A DNA stretch of 64,000 nucleotides from Incurvaria masculella (taxonomy: Eukaryota; Arthropoda; Insecta; Lepidoptera; Incurvariidae), in contig OX335641.1 of NCBI GenBank assembly GCA_946894095.1, positions 13,348,501 through 13,412,500 on the forward strand, in the 5' to 3' direction. A program made the position numbers and the translations under genes. Shown here one piece after another: positions 54,100 to 64,000 of this stretch. The notes under the pieces are model-generated. The model searched no databases. It was given only the letters and a program-made list of their open reading frames with translations, and was not told the origin of the DNA. Positions within the stretch are counted from its first letter, which is position 1. Each line of letters opens with the position of its first letter.

Positions 54100-56490
54100 T
54101 CTCAACAAGGTGACGAGTTACCACACTATTCCTATTTCGGTATTTGCCCCTTGGACACACATAAAAACGTCGTGCTTGTGTGTACTCACCGCATATACGG
54201 ATGCACACAAACACAAACGCAATGACCACGGTGCTGCCAGATTGATATCGACCCAGTTTTAAAGGGTATTTAGGAAGACAGCAGCAAAGAAAAGCAATTT
54301 TATTAATTAATTTCTTTACAAAAAATATGTTCCGTTTATGCCTCGTAAAGTAAATTTGACAGGAAGATTAAAAATACTTGGTGCATTACTAGCCAACCAG
54401 TTTTAGCCCGTTCTAGCACTAAAATATAAACTTATATGATATTTTAAACATCTTACTAAAGTGATTTAAATCCATTTAAACATATAATTAATTTGAGTGT
54501 TCTGTGGGTGTTTAAATTATTGTCTAATGTTGGCGTACCACAGTTATTTTTTTTACGAAACGTCGGCCACAAGGACCGAGAAAAATAACTGTGGTAAGCC
54601 TATATTAGAAAATACCATTTAAATATGTTCAACTTCTATTATTATTAATGAATTAAAAAAGATGTGACAAGTAACGCCGCGAGGAAATCTATTAATTGAA
54701 TTAAATATCAAAATATATTTTCGAGAGATGTATAACAAAGAATATGGCAATACAGAAACAGAACCTTTTCCCAAGACGGGCCACCACAGTGAACCGCGTT
54801 TTTGCATTGGGCCAGTCGTATTTTGGCATTCTCCAAAGAAAATCAATTAACTATGTGCATACCACTGAAACTAGAAAAGTTTGTTAAAGCTCCCATGAAA
54901 AGGAGCTTGGACGCGTTTATATAAGTGTGCAAGTGTTTGTCGTAGGAAGGTGAATATGATACGTCTGGCATATTCCGGTTTCCAACGTGGCTAGTGATTT
55001 CTCATCAGTGCAGAGTTTGATTTAATGAAATCAACCGGACACAAGTGATACGTGCTAAGTGATTGAAATGGTGAACCAAGGATTGATGATGCCGAATTCA
55101 AAAGGATATTAAGCATGGGATTTTTCCACGTACGATCGGTTAGGAAAAAGAAAACTTACACCTAGGTGGGTACTTATAGAGTATTGTTGGCGGAGATGTA
55201 ACTTAATGTCTTGATAGTGAAAAGAGGGTTGACTGAAATAACGACAACCTGTGCGTTCCTTCTTAAGTTCCAGTTGAAAAATCTTTTTGATAAAACCAAA
55301 CAAACTGCTCGATTTTATCTTGAGAGTAGAGTTTTTAAAGGATAATTTAGATTTTAGGCGACGGATTTATCAATAGAGCTCTTTTAATTTTCGAGTGCAC
55401 AAGAGATAGTCAGTGGGGAAGGGGGGGGGGGCAGTCAGTAAAAACACCTCCCCCCCCGCATGGGCGCTGCAGGGCACCTACATTGAGTGCCGCCGCGCCA
55501 CCGCTTTTCCCTTATTGTTATGTTTTCCCAATTTTAGGGTCCTGTCGTAAAAAGTTAAAAGAGGGACCCTTATGGTCTGGCTGCGGTGTTTACTTTTCAG
55601 TCACACGCATTTTGTCCCAAATTGTTCTCCCATTAACGGTTATTTAATTTTTTTTAAAATATTTTTAATTAAAAGAAAGATGGCTGGAGTCGTAATGAAT
55701 AAGTAACGTGGAATCTGAACCACGAATGTCAAATCTACAAATACACAAAAGAACGTTCCCAGAACCACGAATAAATTGAGAAATAATGTCGAAATGTCGT
55801 TTCTGAACAGCATAGCCACATACTTCGTAAAAGTCAACTACGTAGCGCCGTAGCACCCATAATCGTAAAGAATCTATGAAAATGTATGTCTTAGTTTTAG
55901 ACTTCCTTTATAAGAAGGATATCATCTCTATCTGCCGCGTCTGCTAAGCAATGTGATGGGATTTATGCATATAATTCATATACCCTTTTTATATGTATAT
56001 AATAGTAACAATTGTAGTTTTTTTGTGTTTGTTGCAGAGAGAGCTTTGTAAGACTTTGTTGACAATTGATGTTTGTCAGCTTTCGGGATGCGTTATTACC
56101 AATCGTCATTTTGATGTTACATACCTAATTGAAGGTTTTGATCTTTAATAAAATAATTAGAAGCATGCATGTTGAAAGTAGTACTTTTTCATAATTACTA
56201 CAAAAGGTTGTATCAATGGAAAAAAGCCTGGTAGGATTAACCCATTGAGATAAATATGGTAAAAACGACAACGAAACATTTCTCGTTGAAATGAAGAAAA
56301 GCTCCAGTGGCAATAAGTTTCTTCAAGAATGCAATGCAGTAGGGTAGCTTCATATTATGATGACATGAATGTCTCATTGTCACGCAAGTAAGAAGAATAT
56401 TTATATTAGGACCTAAAGTATGAAATTGGCGTTTTGTCTGGAAAAAGTAAAACGAAAAAACATATATGAAATTATTTATTTAATCAATAA
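54100..56490. other. intergenic region, mostly featureless
   Basis: Apart from the hairpin at 54536-54596, it holds G and C homopolymer runs near 55420-55460 and a TTTATATAAG box at about 54917 with a short ORF at 55068. None is supported as a gene. Confidence 0.4.
54536..54596. repeat. perfect 16-bp inverted repeat
   Basis: TACCACAGTTATTTTT (54536-54551) and AAAAATAACTGTGGTA (54581-54596), separated by 29 bp. It could fold as a hairpin; not T-terminated. Role unknown. Confidence 0.7.
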
Positions 56491-56496
56491 AAGCAT

Positions 56497-56644
56497 GTAC
56501 AGTCGTTTCCTCTGAAATCTATACACCGGAAATAAAGACATATTTGAGATCTCTTTCTGTCATGCTGACGTCAACCATAGAGTAAAAAGGACTTAGGAAT
56601 TCCGTCTCTTTCCAGTGTATACATTTGATAGGAAACGACTGTAC
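56497..56644. mobile_element. small palindromic MITE, GTACAGTCG termini, copy 2
   Basis: 148 bp from GTACAGTCGTTTCCTC to AGGAAACGACTGTAC: perfect terminal inverted repeats, in opposite orientation to copy 1. Confidence 0.8.
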
Positions 56645-57489
56645 TACTGTTTTCTATGCACTTTTGCCATTTTTAAGATAGTTTAATGGTTACTTTGCTA
56701 AAAAAATGTTATATGATGGCAGTTTTGAGTGCCTCATCAGAATGTTTTTTTTCCTAGCAAGAAGTAGACAGAATTTCGGAAAACGTGGTAATCTGTTAGA
56801 GCAAGGTCCGGGGGGTATAATGGGTGTCGGAGACATTCCAATCGCAGCTAATTTAGCGACTGTTTGTTGTGCAGCGTGTGGTCGAGCGTTATCCTGAAGT
56901 AGCAGTGGGCGGGAGCAATTGACCAATCTTGGTTGTTTAAACGGCTAGTTTTTACATCATGGTTTGCTGTTGTTGACAATACAGATAGGCCGTAATCGTC
57001 TGACCAAATCTTAGGACGCTGTGGTAGATAATGGTGGCATTGGTACAACATACACTCACTAGACTTTCGCTTAGGACAGGATTTGACTGGTTCTCCTGGG
57101 TTCGAACATTGTGATGAGCATTTTTCATCACAAGTACGATACGACACGAAATCCCCTCGTTATTGTGACGGTTGAGCAATGCAACGCTTCATCAACGCAA
57201 CAAGCGTCGATTGTTTGTTGGTGTGCTTCACCCAATTCATACGGTACCCATTTCTCGAGCTTTTCACTTTTTCAATTCCTTTAAAATTAATTAAATTTGA
57301 TTTATCACTCCGAACACCAAAGCCAGCCACTAACTCTGCCGTGGTTTGCAATGGATCTGCTTCTACGATCACTATTAATTCTTCATTGTTGACTAAGGTA
57401 TCTGGCCGTCCACGGAGTTTGTTCAGAAGGTCACCATTTCCAGAACGAAAACGTTAGAACCAAAAACGAACCGTGTTTTCTTTTACAGC

Positions 57490-57502
57490 AGCTTCCCTAT
57501 GT
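57490..57502. repeat. target-site duplication of RTE insertion, left copy
   Basis: AGCTTCCCTATGT, identical to 57879-57891. Removing the RTE and one copy restores the mariner reading frame segment HREAAVKEN. Confidence 0.85.
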
Positions 57503-57878
57503 CAGTCAGTCAGCGTATTTGCGTCCACTGCTGGACATACGTCTCTTCAATTTTCCTCCAGTCCTCCCGGCCATCAGGTGTACGAAACCACTGCTTTCCG
57601 CTGACGCACTTGATGTCGTTGTCCCACCTGGCGGGTGGTCTTCTCACACTCCGTTTTGCTGTCCACGGACACCAGTGTAGGACACGTTTACTCCAACGGT
57701 CGTCGTCTCTTCGGCTGACGTGACTAGTCCACTGCCACTTGAGCTTAGCCACCCGGTGTCCAATATCGACTACTTTGGTACGTCATCGGATTACCTCGTT
57801 GCGCACCATATGCCGTAGGAATGTTTCAAGCATGGCTCGCTCCATTGCTCGCTGGGCAACTTTCAAGGCCAGGATAGG
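57503..57878 (-). mobile_element. 5'-truncated RTE-like LINE inserted in mariner
   Basis: Minus strand: QRAMERAMLETFLRHMVRNE, VAKLKWQWTSHVSRRDDDRW, RPPARWDNDIK and WRKIEETYVQQW, the RTE-clade C-terminus. It ends in a TGAC/CTGA repeat tail. Target duplication AGCTTCCCTATGT at 57490-57502 and 57879-57891. Confidence 0.88.
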
Positions 57879-57891
57879 AGCTTCCCTATGT
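57879..57891. repeat. target-site duplication of RTE insertion, right copy
   Basis: AGCTTCCCTATGT, identical to 57490-57502. Confidence 0.85.
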
Positions 57892-58039
57892 ATTAATCCT
57901 TCCTGCAGCACATGTGCTGCCACTCTTATTCGTAAATAACGCGATATTTAAAGTTTTCCATATTGTGAACAGAACGATGTCAAAGAAAAAACAAATAGCT
58001 CGAAAATAAATGAATCACTGAATTCTAAACCCAAATACA

Positions 58040-60100
58040 CTAGCCCAACAAAACGCTAGATAGTTGAGATCGAAGTGGCCGGTGCGACAGAACGCCTATT
58101 TGATATACCTATAAGCACCTAACATGTAACGCCCTATACTAGAGGCATTTCAGTGACCGACTTGTTAATCATCAATATTCGTGTTGCTGTTTTATAATAA
58201 GCAAGATAATATTAAGCTTTAATTTGTGCCTGCATACTTCTATAGAAACTCACGTTCCCACATATCCACAAATTACCGCGATTATTGTGAAGTCCTGACT
58301 GTGCTGGCGGACTATTCTTCAGACACCCATTAGTAAAAGTTATTATTAGTTTTAAAATATATATTTTTTGCATTTATGCCTATTGATCTTGATCAAATAC
58401 TTTATATTACTTCGATTCTAGAAACGAATGTGTAAATACATGACCATGAACAATTTTTGTCCAAAAAACCACAATTTAATTATATTTAATTGACACCACA
58501 GGTTAATTGAACTGGATATGGATGAATAATATCAAACCTATTACATCATGCCAATTACCGTATTCTGAAAGGAAGTTGGTGCCATTCCAGGACAGGACCC
58601 TCCCTATGTATGAACTGGGTAAAAAACATGAACAAATTATTATATTACATTCAATCCTATGGTACCAACCTGGGCGAGCTGAACACTGAGTGATATACCA
58701 CATGCACACTCATTAGTATCATGCCAAATCTAACTTCACGACAGTATTGTACTTGTCATTGACGGTCTGTGAAACATGCCGATTTGCGATCTCGGAACAT
58801 CATCGTTCGCGATCGTCCAGTGCGCCATCTACCGGCCACGGTCACTGAACCTGCATTGCCACAATAATAGTGCCGTCTCCGCCATCTCGACCAATAACCA
58901 ATGTATTATTGCATATTTGACAAAAAAATCTCTACTGAACAAAGAATTTAAAATATGAAATTTTAAAATTGGGCGCTGTGTATTTTGTCACAATTTTTTG
59001 GCGAAAGGGTATTAGGTCTCGAGGAGGGTTGAGGGTCGAGAATATACCCGCGCCAGCAAACAATGTTGCACCGACCAACATCGATGATATATCTAAAGTT
59101 TGGTTGCTTGTATTGAAAATATTTTTTTGTAACTTTGTGCCGCGTTTTTCTTTTATCACATTGAATAGGGCATAGTGGTCCTCCATAACTATAAAAATAG
59201 CTGCACGAGAAATCTTTCACTCAATAAGGATTCGAATTTCTTGGTAAGCAGTGTCGTTTATTTTTCTGTGCTTACCCACTCCACGTGGTTTGACAAGTAG
59301 CGGACGGCTTGAATAGAGCTCTAATTGAACAATGGCTGCCTACGTTCTTTCGCGTCTCTCTAACGAAACCTTTTATATTTTCTTTAGTGGGCTGAAGTGG
59401 AAGCAGAGTAGGTATATCGTATAGGTGAGTACATACAGTAATTGTTTTCGGAACACACATTTCTTAATCAATTCCGAGCAAAGAACGACTGATCCCTTAT
59501 TCTAGCTCAGCTACAGTGAGCCCGTATTTCTTGATGGTCCACAACTTTAACAAAATATTGGATTGGTCTCTTTTCGCATCAGCGTGCGCGCGGACTGGTA
59601 TTTTAATCAGGTCCCCTATTTAAAGTTATGATTTTTGTATACAGGTTGAATTTTTCATTGACAAATCCGAAATTATAAGAAATAACGAAAAATACTCTAT
59701 TGTCTATCGTCTTCTACTATTATTGAGGAACATTTCATGTAAAATTATGGCCCGAATTTTCCAGACATGACAGAATGAAGCAATCCTTGTCTACGGGAAA
59801 TTTACAGAATATACTCCGGTGGGTTTGTGACTATGCACACTTCTGCAGAAGGTTAAAATACACATTTGGTCTCAGGTACAGATCGGTTAACTCGTTTTAA
59901 TTTTGGATGCAGACACAAGATACTTATCCCCTATCAATTTTTTATTTTGGTCCTTTTAGACTCTGAAATATTAGGATGTGTTATATGAGGTTACAGCGAT
60001 TTTTTTTTTTAGCTATTGAACTTTTTATTTTTACAAGTACAGATATTTATTTAATCTTATTAACATCTAAAAGTAAAATTAAAAAATTAAAACTAAAACT
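58040..60100. other. intergenic region, one diverged SINE only
   Basis: Outside the SINE at 58508-58690, nothing is recognised. Short opposing ORFs at 58930-59220 look non-coding. Confidence 0.4.
58508..58690 (-). mobile_element. SINE body, diverged, reverse
   Basis: The reverse strand carries the body blocks: CTATGGTACCAACCTGGGCG at the right end and GAACTGGATATGGATGAATA at the left, the latter reading as the 3' end of the body. Divergence is high. Confidence 0.45.
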
Positions 60101-60145
60101 AAAGAAAAATGTGGATCGGAGAGCGATCCAATGAAATATGTTGGG

Positions 60146-61093
60146 TTAAAGATAAAATATTTCATTGAAGGCAGCCGATGTTTGCCCCAAAGTGCCCAGA
60201 ACATTCGCCGCGTTACCTCTTTGAATTTCAAGAGCGATTCTTCGGACAAAAAAGGCTTTTGCACGACAATCGCCAGATTTCTCCACTAGGAGTTTTCCGA
60301 TGTCATCTGCAAAAGCCTTAGCGTCCGGTGACCACGGTCCAAAGGTCGCGACGGCGAAAGGCTGAAATTCAAAACGGTCAAGCAGCGATGTGTACTTAGA
60401 CACTTTAAGAATGGCTGCCTTTGTCGCGGCCGCTCCGGCCACTCGGGATGTGTCGTGCACATGGGACGGTGCCAAGGTATCGACGCATGTCGCATCCCAT
60501 ACCAAAGGTCTGCCTCGACTCCATGGTACCAAGGTCATTCCATCCGCAGTGCGATTACGCAAAATTTGAGGATGGTGCCGCGGTACGTGTAGGTGCGTCC
60601 CCGTCATTTCTAAAGCGCGATTACGAAGCCGTTTTTCATCCACCTACATCCAGCACGGACCAATTTGTGTCGACAATAGGTCAACTTTTGAGGTACTTGA
60701 CTAGACGAGCAGACGAAATAGGCGTTTGCATTTGACAGTTCTTTGCCGTTTCGTAATACCGATTCGACGCGAAATGTATGGAGTTGACCTAATTGCTGCG
60801 GGTTGCGCTGAGTGCCGCACTATTTGTGAATGCATCGATTTCGTAATCGCAAAAGCTGTCATATTGCTGTAAGTACAGCAACCTACACCCAATTTTGTGC
60901 TTCGTAATTGCACTGCCGGTCTCTTCCCGTCATTACGGCTTATGCCGGGTGGCTCAGTAATACATGGTATGTTAACAGACGCCAAGGAGCGTTTTATGAT
61001 GTTATTAATGCTGCAATGACGGGATATACGACCAGCACTTCTTTGACAAAACAGACCATGGAGACCGAAGCAGTCAACACTTGCTCCTTTTAA
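60146..61093 (-). pseudogene. retroelement C-terminal domain, split by a MITE
   Basis: Minus strand, N to C: HGLFCQRSAGRISRH, IIKRSLASVNIPCITEPPG and RNDGKRP, then the insertion, then DGMTLVPWSRGRPLVWDATC, VDTLAPSH and AIQRGNAANVLGTL-like RGNAANVLGTLG. This is the invertebrate retroelement domain whose PDGM...WD-x-T-x-x-D pattern suggests a PD-(D/E)XK-like nuclease fold. That fold assignment is inference. Ends about 60146 at TAA. Confidence 0.7.
60546..60916. mobile_element. MITE inserted in the retroelement ORF
   Basis: About 370 bp with ends GCAGTGCGATTACG and CGTAATTGCACTGC. It splits the GKRP|DGMT coding sequence of the retroelement exactly. Internal GCTTCGTAATCGCGC repeats the terminal motif. 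The target duplication is very short or unclear. Confidence 0.7.
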
Positions 61094-61099
61094 GCGATT

Positions 61100-61884
61100 T
61101 TAAGATTTAATATAATGAGAGGAAAAGTGCGCGTTGATGAGAGAATTCTGTAGGTAACGTAGTGTAAGCATTTGAGTCAAGGCTACCTATCGAAGCTGTG
61201 TGGGCGGTCGGTGAATGTTGCACACCTTCGAGCCAGCTCACGAGACAGTTGGGCTTTATAACCGCACGTACTTATTAAGTAATCGGTTACAATAAAATGT
61301 ATTAAAATATGTAAACTTAATAATCTACCGGCACTTTATTCCGCCCAATCGCAGGTCAGCCACAAATATAGCTACTGACCTAGGTTTGACGCATAGATAT
61401 TTTCCAAGCCGCCCCGCCGCGCCCGTGGCATTAATAATTCACTAGTGGAGCAATCGCCTTACTTTCTTACAATATCACTGATGATATTTTGATTGCGACC
61501 GCGGAAGTACTCCATGACGTGGGGATAGGGGGTAGGGGGGACTTTTTCCACAACACATTTAGCCAGAGGCCATTGGGCCCCCTCTCCTCCCCACTTTTCG
61601 CCACCGTGGCGTAAAATTGTAAAATTGAGCCCCCCTTCCCATTTAATATTAGGGAGGGATTTAACCCCCTTTGCCCCTCAATTCCGCGGCCGCTTCGTAT
61701 TTTTAACCTTTTTACCACCATTCTGATGCACCACAAAGGCGGGGGGGGGGCGGGAATTCTGGGAGGGGATTTGGCCCCCCTGCCCCCACTTCCGCGGTCG
61801 CTGCTACCACGTTACTACGTACATACTGTTTATGATACGGCTATATTTAACTGGATGGAAAACACGGAAAAAAATCCAATGCTC
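61100..61884. other. intergenic region with G/C-run repeat blocks
   Basis: Blocks such as TTCCGCGGCCGCTTCG (61682) and CTTCCGCGGTCGCTGCTAC (61789) recur near 63625 (TTCTGCGGCCGCTGCTGG), each beside runs of G or C. It looks like an unclassified interspersed repeat; no gene seen. Confidence 0.35.
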
Positions 61885-62232
61885 GGTTTTCTTTTATACG
61901 TGTGGGCTCCGGCACGTAAAAATAATACAATTAGGCCCAATGCATTTCTTTCCGTGCATATCGTTAGAGCCGACTAAGGGATTCGTCGTTCGTGTTTCGG
62001 GTTCCACGTTAAACTGTACTTACTTAACAGATTCATTCCGCCCGGGTTGGTGCCACCACATTGAATGAACGATAGTCGAAGCGGGAATGAAAATTGTCCG
62101 TGTTTTGCATCAGTTCAATGTAGCCGTGCAATACAAAGAAGGTGCCTTGGCACCTAGTTCTCATGAGGTGTTAGGGTATTTATCATGACGGTCGGTTCGA
62201 TATTAGCTATAATGTCCAGCTAAAAGAAACTC
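61885..62232 (+). mobile_element. SINE with third head type, near full length
   Basis: GCACGTAAAAATAATACAAT, TTTCTTTCCGTGCATATCGT, ATTCCGCCCGGGTTGGTGCC, AATGAAAATTGTCCGTGTTT and ATATTAGCTATAATGTCCAG. The best example of this head type in the window. Confidence 0.7.
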
Positions 62233-62235
62233 AGA

Positions 62236-62345
62236 AATAGAAAGAAAGTGGTGAATTAACGAGGCGAGGATTGAGCCCATGACATGGATGAGAAGCATGG
62301 CCTCGCCTCGTGGCCTACGAGCCGCTGAGATGTGTCATCGGATAA
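62236..62345 (-). mobile_element. tRNA-like SINE head, reverse
   Basis: On the minus strand: CTCGTAGGCCACGAGGCGAG (A box side), ATGGGCTCAATCCTCGCCTC (B box), then CACCACTTTCTTTCT linker. Confidence 0.6.
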
Positions 62346-62784
62346 GCGTGCGTAAAAAGGTTGCTGTATTAGCCAGTACCGTGTTACCTGGACGTTGCAA
62401 CACGACATTGACATGTACCTTAATAAAACCGGTGGAGCCTAAAGCGGCGCCAGGCCGCCGCGCCGAGCGCCGCCGACGTCAGCCAATGCAAAGCGAACGC
62501 TGGGAGTTATGCCTGAATACTTGGAAACCAGTTTATTGTACAATAGAGAGTTGGTAGTTATTGCACAAATTCACGTCAGAAAAGAATCGCGATTGAGGAA
62601 GGATTATAAAATGAAACGAAAATAATTACACTTTTTTGCCTCCTAGGCGGAATTTATTAATTTTGAATCAGAATTAATGTATGCATATGAAAGTAACTGC
62701 AATACAATAATACAATTTAATACCATAATCCTATGTAGCAATCTAATGAAAACAAAACTGATTTTGATCAAAATATAACCTATT

Positions 62785-63010
62785 ATGTAATTTTTTTTAT
62801 GTAACTTGACATGGATGGCTAATACTGATCTGACCGTCAGATATTAGCCTAACACAACATCTAGGTAGGTGCCACGCCAGGTCCATCCTTATATTGCTCG
62901 GCTGCATTAAACTGGATGGAAAACACGGACAATTTTGATTCACCTTCGTTCATTAATGCCATGGTACCAACCCGGGCGGAATTAATCGTACCACCTAGTT
63001 AGTAAGGACT
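62785..63010 (-). mobile_element. SINE body, reverse
   Basis: TTGACATGGATGGCTAATAC, CTGCATTAAACTGGATGGAA and GGTACCAACCCGGGCGG are reverse body blocks; it ends CACCTAGTTAGTAAGG. Confidence 0.75.
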
Positions 63011-63421
63011 AAAGCCTAACGCCTTTATCACGCGGATTGCCTTAGCTAAGCGGACTTCGAGGAACACTGAATTCCGCGTAACTTGATACTTTTATTGCTG
63101 CTCCGATGAGCACGGCACAGTACTACTGAATCCCTAACCTAACCAAACCTAACCTAACCAATCCAACCGATCCCGTAAATTATTTATTTGAGGGTCAGGA
63201 ATCTTTGGAATGCATGGCTGCCGAGATGTTTTCCCCAAAGTACAATCTGGGGTCCTTCAAATTTGTTATCAACAAATGAGACTGGTTAATTGTTCTAGCC
63301 CACTGCTCTTTCTGGAGAAACCACCGCACAACCGACACCTTTTTTGAAACTTCTTGCAAGGAAAAAAATCGATTCAGATGCGGCAGTCAAAACCGCCTTG
63401 AAAGAAATCGTTGATTGACAT

Positions 63422-63502
63422 TAGGCCGGTTACCCCAGGTTGGTCCCATCGCATTGATGGTCAAAGCGGCAAAGATAATTGTTCCAGTTCAATGTATACT
63501 AC
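63422..63502 (+). mobile_element. SINE body fragment
   Basis: GGTTGGTCCCATCGCATTGA, GGTCAAAGCGGC and TCCAGTTCAATGTA only. Confidence 0.5.
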
Positions 63503-63691
63503 ATGTGCCCGCATGAGGTGTGCAAACGGAAGTACCCCATGACGGGAGGAGAGGGAAAACTTCTTTGGACACCTTCAAGATCGCGCCCACCCTCCCGTTG
63601 GATTGTAGGGGGGTTATTTGGCCCCTTCTGCGGCCGCTGCTGGATTGGTCTTTGTCAGTATGGTGATGTCATTTTCGAATGTCTGTTGCAG

Positions 63692-63920
63692 CGCGATGTC
63701 GTGCGGGAGCACGGGCGGGGCGGTGCGGAGGCGGCCGCCCCCTCCCGCGCCGCCGCCCTGCCGCTCCCTCGCCTCCGAGCTCAGCGAGCTGGCGCTCGAC
63801 CAGGGCTACCACACGCTGGCGGAGACGGGCGGCGCGCGCAGGCGACGAGACCCCGCCGCCGCCGCCACCTCGCCCGCGCACTCGCTCTGCGACGCACTCT
63901 GGAGCTGCATACTCGAGCAG
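63692..63920 (+). CDS. possible internal exon of an unidentified gene
   Basis: A 229-nt GC-rich open segment sits between a plausible acceptor (GTCTGTTGCAG at 63681-63691) and a weak donor (GTTTGC at 63921). The translation has a Pro-rich stretch, LASELSELALDQGYHTLAET, an Arg-rich run and ALWSCILEQ. I do not recognise the family. The region is strikingly GC-rich against its flanks, as the exons of MCM2 are. All three plus frames are open over much of it, so the frame is chosen only by the splice sites. Confidence 0.3.
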
Positions 63921-64000
63921 GTTTGCTGCACTCTTATACCTGGAACCATATGATAGATGAGCGCAGCGTTGGGTTTCTGGGTGATGTTCGTAGTGCGGAT

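Larger units (their letters stand above)
56690..57945 (-). pseudogene. mariner transposase relic
   Basis: Minus-strand pieces in different frames: VAAHVLQEGLIHREA, KENTVRFWF, LRGRPDTLVNNEEL, EADPLQTTAELVAGFGV, NPGEPVKSCPKRK and LLLQDNARPHAAQQTVAKL. The helix-turn-helix and part of the DDD catalytic region are recognisable, with frameshifts and a stop. An RTE piece is inserted at 57503-57878. Inactive. Confidence 0.85.

Noticed and set aside
54910..55115. Core promoter and short first exon (TATATAAG, ATG at 55068)
   Set aside because: TATA-like and initiator-like words are common in AT-rich DNA; spacing is poor and no downstream exon was found.
58932..59220. Overlapping 60-85 aa ORFs on both strands
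   Set aside because: No motif, no splice context, and similar length on both strands suggests chance.
60421..60735. 104-aa plus-strand ORF
   Set aside because: Antisense shadow of the retroelement domain and the MITE inside it.
63131..63175. CCTAACC-rich stretch resembling the insect telomere repeat TTAGG
   Set aside because: Only a few irregular units with interspersed CCAAA; a similar short GGTTAGGTTAGG occurs at 43118. Too short for an interstitial telomere claim.

Overview
This is eukaryotic nuclear DNA, most probably from a moth or butterfly. The evidence is host genes split by GT-AG introns, AT-rich intergenic sequence, and a dense load of SINEs, MITEs and non-LTR retrotransposons of types common in lepidopteran genomes. 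The species cannot be named from the sequence. All protein identities come from reading translations against known family motifs; no database search was run.

Four host genes are supported. (1) MCM2, the replicative helicase subunit, fills about 1.7-21.7 kb on the minus strand. Fourteen exons join in frame and give about 741 residues; the C-terminal exons lie off the left edge. (2) TMEM169, a two-pass membrane protein, is at 24.2-26.0 kb on the plus strand, with its 5' exon unresolved. (3) PAM16/Magmas, a mitochondrial import-motor subunit, is at 29.8-30.9 kb on the minus strand, complete in three exons (122 aa). (4) HSD17B10 (scully), a mitochondrial short-chain dehydrogenase, is at 43.2-48.8 kb on the plus strand, complete in five exons (256 aa). 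Its usual catalytic serine is encoded as cysteine. A GC-rich possible exon of an unknown gene lies at the right edge.

The rest is mostly mobile DNA. An apparently full-length I-group non-LTR retrotransposon (31.05-36.28 kb, minus) has two intact ORFs joined by a TAATG stop-start overlap and a perfect 12-bp target duplication. It sits about 115 bp upstream of the PAM16 start codon, in the same orientation. A decayed CR1/L2-like element with a PHD-finger ORF1 (about 36.9-42.2 kb, plus) lies beside it. It has a frameshift and an Asp-to-Asn change in the reverse transcriptase active site.

At least 20 SINE copies or pieces share one body (about 230 bp) but carry different Pol III heads: tRNA-like, 5S rRNA-like, or a third type. 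MCM2 introns are packed with them; one intron of 262 nt is nearly all SINE. MCM2 intron 4 (7.8 kb) holds the most unusual structure: 15 tandem units of 79-80 bp, each with a tRNA-type A box, B box and T-run. It also holds a long-inverted-repeat element of about 870 bp.

Right of 50 kb there is no confident host gene. It is a graveyard of nested elements: a hAT fragment, a mariner relic with an RTE insertion flanked by a 13-bp target duplication, a retroelement C-terminal domain split by a MITE, a cluster of snap-back palindromes, and more SINEs.
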